Shown here piece by piece: positions 56,767 to 64,000 of a stretch of 64,000 bases of DNA (positions are counted from its first letter, which is position 1; every line of letters begins with the position of its first letter). Origin of the DNA: Haberlea rhodopensis. Lineage: Eukaryota; Streptophyta; Magnoliopsida; Lamiales; Gesneriaceae. The translations under genes were made by a program, and so were the position numbers. The notes beneath the pieces were generated by a model. That model was not told the DNA's origin. It did no database searches and saw nothing but the letters and a program-made list of their open reading frames with translations. Where the stretch lies: the NCBI GenBank assembly GCA_907163345.1, contig CAJQUN010000035.1:4709973-4773972 (forward strand), read 5' to 3'.

Positions 56767-57395
56767 TCATTTGAGTAACCTTTCGGAAATTTTGTTGTCC
56801 TCTTTGGTTCTCAAGCGAACTACAAGGTCTTCAAGATTCATCTCTTTTCGTTTATGCTTGAGATAATTCTTGAAGTCCTTCCATGACGGATGAAACTTTT
56901 CAATCATGGCGGACACTTGGAATGAGTCACTCAGAATCATTCCCTCCGCATGAATTTTGTGCATGATTACTTGCAAATCTTTCACTTGTGCTATCACAGG
57001 CTTTGTATCAACCATTTTGAAATCCAGGAATCGCCCAACGATGAATTTCTTCATGTCGGCATCCTCGGATCTATACTTTTCTCCAAGGATTGCCACAATT
57101 CCTTGGTCGTCTTCACTAGACAATACACATTGTATAATATGTTGTCCAGTCCGTTGAGAATATAATTCTTGCACAGGAAATCGCTTTGATTCCACGCATC
57201 AACGGCAACCCTCTTTTGGTTGTCGGTTTCACTCTCCGTAATAGTAGGAGCATCCTCATTGAGGAACCTTGTCAACCCCAAGGTTGTCAAATAAAACAAC
57301 ATCTTTTGTTGTCATCGCTTGAAATCGTTCCCATTGAACTTTTCAGGCCTTTCACCATGATGAACGAGAGTCGTTGTTGCACTCGACGAAACCAT
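56767..57395 (-). pseudogene. gag of element E
   Basis: Starts ATG 57395 (MVSSSATTTL). A TGA interrupts DFKRWQQK, then QQKMLFYLTTLG...WNQSDFLCKNYILNGLD...TTKELW. A frame change near 57070 leads to KYRSEDADMKKFIVG...LSDSFQVSAMIEKFHPSWKDFKNYLKHKRKEMNLEDLVVRL. Same UBN2-type gag as in cluster D (60235 on). No zinc knuckle remains: the homology ends at about 56767. Confidence 0.85.
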
Positions 57396-57419
57396 TTGTT
57401 GCTAATATTGTCTTAAGAT

Positions 57420-57931
57420 TGTTGTATAAAATTTATGGGTGTGTATCTTAGGAAAGTAGCAAGCAAAAACAACAAATGGCTTTGTATTAGAAATGTCGAG
57501 GCGAGATTTGGAATCTCTGTCCTTAAGACAATATTGCCCCGCTACGGTGCTAACGGTTTACTTTGGCAATTTGTCTCCCAAGATACAACGACTATGATTT
57601 GTGATAGGAGCACTCCAAATCACAAATCCTTTAAACCACAAAGATCTAAAAACGCTCAACCATAACAATGATGAAGACTCACAAAATTACTCAAATTTTG
57701 ATCTTCAAATATGATGTGAATTTCCAAAATTCCATGTCTAATTCATTCAAGGGTTGTTTCTTATATAGTATACCAAGTGGTGTCATCAAGAGACACAATT
57801 TGTAAGCATCCATCATGAAAAATTGTACCCCAACATGAATGGACACACCATTTAATTTGGAAGCATCTAATCATGAAAAAATGCACCCCAGCATAAATGG
57901 ACACACCATTTAATTTGATTCAAATTTCCAA
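57420..57931 (-). repeat. 5' LTR of element E
   Basis: 512 bp. Carries aatattgtcttaagga (reverse strand, 57524-57539), whose core is complementary to the sequence just after the LTR (57403-57418). Confidence 0.9.
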
Positions 57932-58516
57932 CATGTTTTACGATGCAGTATTCCATTGAATACTCACTTTGGAAAATTCACGGAAATTCTTTAATAGCAT
58001 TTTGGGACCACCAATACTTTTGATACTCGGGAAAGAAATAGGGTTACACGAATCAACAGATAGAAACACCCGTAGTTCAGAATCTTATCAAAAATCTTTC
58101 TTGCGTCATCAAGACAGCCAATTTCAACAAGAACTTGGAAAAAAATGTCAAAGACGAGTGGATTAGAACCCCAATCCTTGTAAGTGTATATTAACTTTTC
58201 AGGAAACAGGGAGAATGAGATGTTACCATCAGCACTGGGTTTCGTCCAGAGGTCATGAAAAAGTTTTTTAGCCATTTTTAGATCTTTTGCGGCCACAGCA
58301 ATTTGAATAATAATGCAACAAACCTCAAATGATGGGTCTCTTCGTATGTAATACCAGTCAAAGAAATTCAACACTAGTCTGTAATCATTCTTTATTTCCA
58401 TGAGAACCCAAATGATATGATCAGGCCTGAATTTGGTTTCATACGGCTTTAAAATTCGACGAAGGTGCTCATTGCGGTGTTGCTTGATGATAGTTGAAAT
58501 ATGGTGGACAAATTCA
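57932..58516 (-). pseudogene. PPR pseudogene (At1g05670-like), upstream part
   Basis: Reads from 58516: FVHHISTIIKQHRNEHLRRI, then PYETKFRPDHIIWVLMEIKNDY, VLNFFDWYYIRRDPSFEVCC, LIYTYKDWGSNPLVFDIFFQ and DDARKIFDKILNYG. After LNYG the frame degrades, recovering as REFSKVSIQWNTAS at the insertion of element E. Family: mitochondria-targeted P-class PPR protein. The phrase order matches At1g05670 as I remember it. The 5' end is lost where cluster D begins (58521). Confidence 0.8.
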
Positions 58517-58520
58517 GAGT

Positions 58521-58815
58521 TGTTGGAAAATGTGCAAAAAGTTGAATCAATTTTTTTTTAAAAACATGCTCGATCGATCGAGCGTACCAGAAAGTTTCTT
58601 GTTGTGTTGCTACAGGAGCTCGATCGACCGAGCGGGGTGCTCGATCGATCGAACCCTGTTTCAGATTTGTGAAATAATATGTCCATTCATGTTTGGGGTG
58701 TGATTTTTGGCCAAATGGTGTCCTTTGGACATGGTTTTTGGTCTACTAACCAACATGAACCCACTTGATTTTAGACAGAATTTCGAAAATTCATTCATAA
58801 CTTTTAGTGAAATTT
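58521..58815 (+). repeat. Truncated LTR at the left edge of cluster D
   Basis: Begins TGTTGGAAAATGTGC like the LTR at 59661 and follows it for about 295 bp, then jumps to pol sequence. Carries three clustered GATCGATC-type palindromes, against two in the LTR at 59661. Confidence 0.85.
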
Positions 58816-59141
58816 GAATGGCTTATAAGTTTCTTGGAGAAATTCCTTGTTGGGAAAAACCTATGCCTGCAATTAAAATACATTGCGATAGCCAATCTGC
58901 TATAGGAAGGGCACATAGTAGCATGTATAATGGTAAGTCTAGACATATACGTCGTAGACACAATACCATTAAACAGTTGATCTCAAATTGCATTATGTCC
59001 ATTGACTACGTGAAGTCAAAGGAGAATATTGCGGATCCGCTCACGAAAGGCTTGCCTAGAGATCAAGTATATAGTTTATCGAGGGGAATGGGATTAAAAC
59101 CCTATAATCAAAATCTTGTGGTGGATACCCAACCTATGTGA
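58816..59141 (+). pseudogene. RNase H tail of copia pol (cluster D)
   Basis: AIKIHCDSQSAIGRA, HIRRRHNTIKQLISN, SIDYVKSKENIADPLTKGL: the C-terminal RNase H region of a Tork/TNT1-type copia element, ending at 59141. It is joined directly to half an LTR on the left, so gag, protease, integrase and RT of this unit were deleted. Confidence 0.88.
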
Positions 59142-59660
59142 CTGGAGATTCCAAGATCTAGGTTCAAAAGGGACAACCAAACTACAAGATTTTATAAACA
59201 CCTTGGAGAATTAATCTCCGACCCATTCCTATGATAAGGGGTGTAGCCTGCAAAAAGGGTACGAGGATAGGCAAAATGCCTTTAATGATTCCTAAGACAT
59301 ATTAGAAAATGTTGGAGTATAACGGGATACTCTTCTAGGAGATCACCTACGTAAGTGCGAAGTGTGGCCGCTTCAAAGAATAGAAAGCACTTATGAAACC
59401 AAGCGTGGTCCATGGCCGAAACGGACACAACCGTAAGAAACCAATACTGAGGTTAGAATTGTTATTGTATGGGTTCAATTGCCTTGGTTTACACCAACGA
59501 CTAAATAGTTCAAGACTATAAGTTCACTATTAAGTCAAGTAAATCCGATTGAATACTAATACGGAAGATTCAAAGCCGCAAGCTATCTCTCCAGATGCCA
59601 TAATAGTTCGTCAAAGCACTCAATTGCATACATGCATAAAATTTAATTCTTGTGGGGGAT
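59142..59660 (+). other. 3' untranslated region and PPT of cluster D
   Basis: Non-coding, homologous (reversed) to 54676-55260 in element E. Ends with the PPT tgtggggga at 59651-59659, just before the LTR. Confidence 0.7.
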
Positions 59661-60206
59661 TGTTGGAAAATGTGCAAAAAGTTGAATCAATTTTTTTTAA
59701 AAAACATGCTCGATCGATCGAGCGGACCAGAAAGTTTCTGGTTGTGTTGCTACAGGAGCTCGATCGATCGAGCCCTGTTTCAGATTTGTGAAATAGTATG
59801 TCCATTCATGTTTGGGGTGCGATTTTTGGCCAAATGGTGCCTCCAAATGGTGTCCTTTGGACATGGTTTTTGGTCTACTATATAACCAACATGAACCCAC
59901 TTGATTTTAGACAGAATTTTGAAAATTCATTCATAATTTTTAGTGAATTTTGAGAGCATTTGTTGTTCATCAAATTGAGTGCTTTGAACCTTTGTGGTTT
60001 GAGGACTTGTGATTTGGAGTGCTCCTATCACAAGTCATAGTCGTTGTATCTTGGGAGACAAATTGCCATAGCAAATCGTTAGCACCATAGCGGGGCAATA
60101 TTGTCTTAAGGACGGAGATTACAAATCTCGCCTCGACATAAAAATTGTTTTTGAAGCCATTGTTATTTTTTCCTGAGATACACTTTGAGAGAAATCTTGT
60201 ACAACA
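59661..60206 (+). repeat. Full LTR shared by two cluster D units
   Basis: 546 bp, TGTTGG...ACAACA. Preceded by a PPT (as a 3' LTR) and followed by gag (as a 5' LTR). A TATA-like ctatataa is at 59878-59885. Confidence 0.88.
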
Positions 60207-60234
60207 ATCTTAAGACAATATTCGAGCAATACAA

Positions 60235-61994
60235 ATGGCTTCATCGAGTGCAACGACTCATGTTCACCATGGTAAAAGGCCTGAAAAGTTCAATGAGAAC
60301 GACTTCAAGCGGTGGCAACAAAAAATGCTATTTTACTTGACCACACTAAGTTTGGCAAGTTTCTTACCTCCTACGGTTGAAGAAGGACAGACTGACACCC
60401 AAAAGAGGGCAGCACTGGATGTATGGAATCAAAGCGACTTCCTATGCAAGAACTACATCCTAAATGGGTTAGACAATAAATTATATAATGTTTATTGTCT
60501 TATGAAAACAACAAAGGAACTCTGGGCTTCGCTGGAAAAGAAGTACAAATCCGAGGATGCAGGCATGAAGAAATTCATAGTTGGACAGTTCCTGGATTTC
60601 AAGATGGTTGATACCAAGCATGTGATGGCGCAAGTGCAAGATCTACAAGTGATCTTGCATGACATTCATGCGGAGGGAATGAGTCTAAGTGATTCATTCC
60701 AAGTCGCCGCTATGATTGAGAAATTGTCTCATATGTGGAAGGACTTCAAGAATTATCTGAAACACAAACGAAAGAATATGAGTCTTGAAGACCTTGTGGT
60801 TCGATTATGAATCGAGGAGGACAACAAAGTTTTCGAGAGGAAGGCGGGTAGGTTTCAAGTGGAACCACGGGCTAACCTAGTTGAACAAAGAACCGGATCA
60901 AAGCGTAAGTTTGACGGTACGGCCTCAAACAATGGAAAGCCGAAAAAGTTCGAAGGAAAATGCTATAAGTGTGGAAAGCCCAATCACATGGCAAAGGATT
61001 ATCGTAACAAAGACACTCGTGGAAAAGCAAAAGATCAAGTCAACGTGATTGAACATGATCGGATCTCGGAAGACTTGAATGATCTAATGTTAACCGCTGT
61101 GATCTTTGAAGCGAATTTGGTGGGCAATCCTATGGAATGGTTCGTCGATTCCGGTGCAACCCAACATGTGTGTTCGGACAAGGCCATGTTCTTCACATTC
61201 ACTCCAATAAGTGGGCGCCAACTCTACATAAGAAACTCCACAACATCTCCGGTAATTGGACTGGGGAAGGTGGTTCTAAAGATGACTTCGGGAAAGGAAT
61301 TGACTTTGATTGATGTCCTACATGTTCGCGACATCCAAAAGAACCTGATATCCGGATCGGCTCTAGTCAAGGCGGGTTTTAGACTAGTTTTAGAATCTGG
61401 AAAAGTACAATACTCTCCAAAAATGGAGTTTTTGTAGGAAAATGCTATATGGATAAAAACCTATTCAAAATGAATGTAATGACGGTTAAACGTCAATTTG
61501 AAAGCAATAAAGTGAATGATTCTACTTATTTTATTGAGTCTTGTAATTTATCGCATGATCGTTTAGGTCACGTAAATTATGGTTCACTTAACAAATTAGT
61601 GAAGTTAAACTTATTGCCTCAAATGAATGTTAACTTGAAACATAAGTGTGAGACTTGTGTCCAGGCCAAGTTAACGAAACCGCCATTCCATTCAATTGAA
61701 AGAACCACGACACCTCTTGAATTAATTCATACAGATTTATGTGATCTAAAGTTTGTGGAAACTAGAGATGGGAAAAAGTACTTCATTACTTTCATTGATG
61801 ATTGTACGAGATATTGTTACGTCTATTTGCTAAGAAGCAAAGACGAGGCCTTGTGAGTATTTAAACAATACAAGAATGAAGTTGAAAATCAACTTAGCAA
61901 AAAGATAAAGAATGTTCGAAGCGATAGAGGAGGAGAATATGGAGCACCGTTTGAAGAATTTTACACTGAGTATGGCATTATTCACCAAACCACT
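60235..61994 (+). pseudogene. gag-protease-integrase of copia unit D2, interrupted
   Basis: Gag begins MASSSATTHVHHGKRPEKFNE. A TGA (60808) interrupts the frame, which resumes with zinc knuckle CYKCGKPNHMAKDY, where the last Cys has become Tyr. Protease core FVDSGATQHVCSDK is near 61140. A frame change near 61420 leads to GAG-pre-integrase (HDRLGHVNYGSLNKL, CETCVQAKLTKPPF) and integrase (LELIHTDLCD, FIDDCTRYCYVYLL). A TGA lies at 61854, then VRSDRGGEY, and the sequence stops at EYGIIHQTT where an LTR begins (61995). RT and RNase H would be outside the window. Tork/TNT1-like copia lineage. Confidence 0.9.
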
Positions 61995-64000
61995 TGTGAT
62001 ATCCCCGAAATAATTAATTGCAATATGGGCATTAATTATGTTTATGTGATCTTATGGTGATAATTAGATTATGTGTTGGGACTAATTATCTTGGTGAAAT
62101 GCTTGTCACATGGTAGGCGTGACCCGGTAGAGCATTTCAGGGTGCATGTTATACATGTTGGGAAATTGGGTGTTATAATGGTTTAAATGTGTTGGTTTGT
62201 AATTTTTGGTAAAGCATGATTTTAAATGGTGATTTTGGTGCATTGTGGTAAAATGCTTTTAAAATATCATGTTAGGGTATTTTATATATCATGCTTGTGT
62301 TTTGATACACATTTAAATCACATACCATGGCAAGGGAGCCACTTGCACACACCTTTACATCCCATTACTCCTCTCTATCAGCTTTATGTCCCTACAACCC
62401 CCCTCCATTATCCAAAAGCTTCCATTTTCGTTTCTGAAACAAGAGAGGAGGAGAAAGCTTTGAAAAAGGGGTCTTTTGGGAGTTCTTGCTAAAAACTTAA
62501 AGCTCAAGTGGTAAGCTTTCATTATGGTGAAGTCTTGTTGGGTTTTGGTTGAGTTTATAGCTTGTTTTTGGGGTTAAAAGGGTGGATCTTGGTCCAACAT
62601 GTTGTTTATGTTTGGGGGATGTATTTTCAGGTTGTTTTGTGGTTAAATGTTGAGACTGGTGGTTGATCTTGGTTGTATATGAGTTTAGGTGTTGTTGGAA
62701 GTTCATACATGGAAGTTTCTCGCAGGAACGGGGCTGCTCGATCGATCGAAAAATGGGTCCGATCGATCGAGCAGGGCAGAGCCTGAACAAGGCTTGAAAC
62801 GAGCTCACCGATCGGTCGGGAAAAAGTTCTGATCGATCGAAGTGTGATGTCTCGATCGATCGAGACAAAATCTCGATCGATCGGTGGAGGCAGTACTTGG
62901 ATGCCTATTTTTCTTCACTTCGCGATCGATCGAGGCTTAGGGACCGATCGATCGCAAGGCATAAAATGTGGGTTTTGGGATTTTGTTCTAAATGATGATG
63001 TTTTTGGTAAGGGTTCATTTATTGGCTTCTAATATGGATTCATGTGATTGTGTAGAACCATCCCAGGTAGCCACACATCAAAGGAGATAAAGTTCCACGA
63101 TATCTCCACTTTTGGAACTAAGGTAAGTAGTGAGACGTACGAGCATCGGACGGTAAAACGTATTTATTATGCTTTGATTGGTTATGCATTATGGTTGCAT
63201 ACATGGTCTTAATTATGCATTATGGTTGCATACATGATTGGATATGCATTATGGTTGCATATATGGTTGGTTATGCATTATGGTTGCATACAGGGTTGGA
63301 TATGCATTACGGTTGCATATATATTGTGAGTCGAGATTATATTGCAGTGATGATAGAATACTTGCCGCCGTCATGTCGAAGCGATGATAGAATACTTGCC
63401 GCTGTCATATTTAGCGATGAAGAATATTTGCCGCAAATATGTCGAAGCGAAGGATAATGCCGCTGTCATATTGATGCGAGGGATATTATGCCGCTAATTG
63501 TCGAAGCGAGGGGTATTAATGCCGCTGTCATATAAACGCGAGGGGTATTATGCCACTGATATAATAAGACTGGAAATTGGCCATTGATATACACGGAATG
63601 GATACATGTCATGACATGCATATTGGCATTATAATCCTTTGATTATTATTGTGGTACAGGGACAACCAAGGGAGCTTTTAAATGTGTTAAATACAGGAAG
63701 TGAATTGCATTTACGGTTTATACATTGAATTATGATCATATTATTGTGGATATGATTTATATACATGCTCATGATTTTGGGGTTGTTCCTGTAGGTACTT
63801 TTGGGCGGAAGGGGCTAAGGCGGGTTGATACGATGAGCTAGTGAGGAGTGCTCTTGGTAGCAGGCTTATTCTTTTCATAGTATCTACTCTAGGAGTAGTG
63901 TAAAGCTATAGGATTAGCATCCATTGGTTGGGAATGTAACTAATCCCTTTTGGAACTTTATTTTGGCACTGTAATTTAATAGCTCAGGGCATCAACACAA
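61995..64000 (+). repeat. LTR related to the nested LTR of copy C (runs off window)
   Basis: Starts TGTGATATCCCCGAAAT, inserted in the D2 integrase. Shared landmarks with 30700-33342 include gtagaacc(a/g)tcccaggtacccac-like sequence (63052), gagacgtacgagcatcggacggtaaa (63131), ggggttgttcctgtaggtac (63779) and tctctactctaggagtag-like sequence (63880). By alignment its end should lie within roughly 100-200 bp beyond the window. It carries its own palindromes (62740-62960) and tandem repeats (63175-63550). Confidence 0.8.
63175..63550. repeat. Two tandem repeat blocks in the terminal LTR
   Basis: 63175-63320: five or six units of tatgcattatggttgcatacatggt. 63345-63550: five or six units of gaagcgatgatagaatacttgccgctgtcatat. 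They hold the same place as the repeats at 31800-32765 of the related LTR but differ in sequence. Confidence 0.8.

Larger units (their letters stand above)
54158..57936 (-). mobile_element. Non-autonomous copia element E inserted in the PPR pseudogene
   Basis: LTRs 54163-54675 (513 bp) and 57420-57931 (512 bp), reverse orientation, ends TGTTG...(C)AACA. Flanks tgtta (54158-54162) and tgttt (57932-57936) are a target duplication with one substitution. Inside are a broken gag next to the 5' LTR and a long non-coding stretch. A 3' region homologous to 59120-59660 of cluster D follows. Protease, integrase, RT and most of RNase H are absent. Confidence 0.85.

Noticed and set aside
63175..63550. 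CRISPR-like regular repeats
   Set aside because: Units are directly adjacent without unique spacers, diverged, and in a plant LTR.

Overview
This is a plant nuclear window, most likely a eudicot angiosperm. It holds intron-containing plant genes (a subgroup II thioredoxin h, a DYW-type pentatricopeptide repeat protein matching Arabidopsis CRR28, and a DUF569 protein) inside a dense, nested field of LTR retrotransposons. I cannot name the species. Nothing points to a prokaryote, an organelle or a virus.

Layout. 1-9115: the 3' part of a Sirevirus-like Ty1/copia element (copy A, + strand) with gag, pol, a third ORF and a 3' LTR. It sits inside a Ty3/gypsy Tat-like element (9116-11518, - strand: LTR, PBS, gag, protease). 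11.5-18.2 kb: AT-rich DNA with a hAT-like miniature element, a Mutator-like miniature element that splits a small host reading frame, and two old LTR-like remnants. 18177-28899: copy B of the Sirevirus family (- strand, TSD acgta). 29084-41550: copy C (- strand, TSD gatta), carrying a nested 2.6-kb solo LTR (TSD ctcag) and an internal deletion of protease and most of integrase. 41.9-42.8 kb: a decayed chromovirus-type gypsy fragment.

43.86-50.2 kb is the gene island: thioredoxin h (+), a 352-bp TRIM element, the CRR28-like gene (+), a second TRIM-like remnant, and a DUF569 gene (-). From memory these three families are neighbours in Arabidopsis (At1g59730, At1g59720, At1g59710), so this looks like conserved microsynteny. 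Beyond it are a 124-bp MITE, a 146-bp duplication and a solo LTR (52133-53694).

53.97-64.0 kb: a PPR pseudogene resembling At1g05670 (- strand) is broken between two codons by a non-autonomous copia element (E, 54163-57931) and cut at its 5' side by a second copia cluster of a related family (D). D has a truncated LTR, a pol tail, a full LTR, and a gag-pol whose integrase is interrupted at 61995 by an LTR related to the solo LTR inside copy C. That LTR runs off the window.

How the parts work together: no retroelement coding region here is intact. Copies A, B and C all carry stops, frameshifts or deletions, and B and C share one nonsense codon in integrase. The most interesting retroelement features are a conserved G-box plus TATA-like module just ahead of the third ORF in all three Sirevirus copies, and an apparently self-complementary primer-binding region in D and E where the usual tRNA-Met site is missing.
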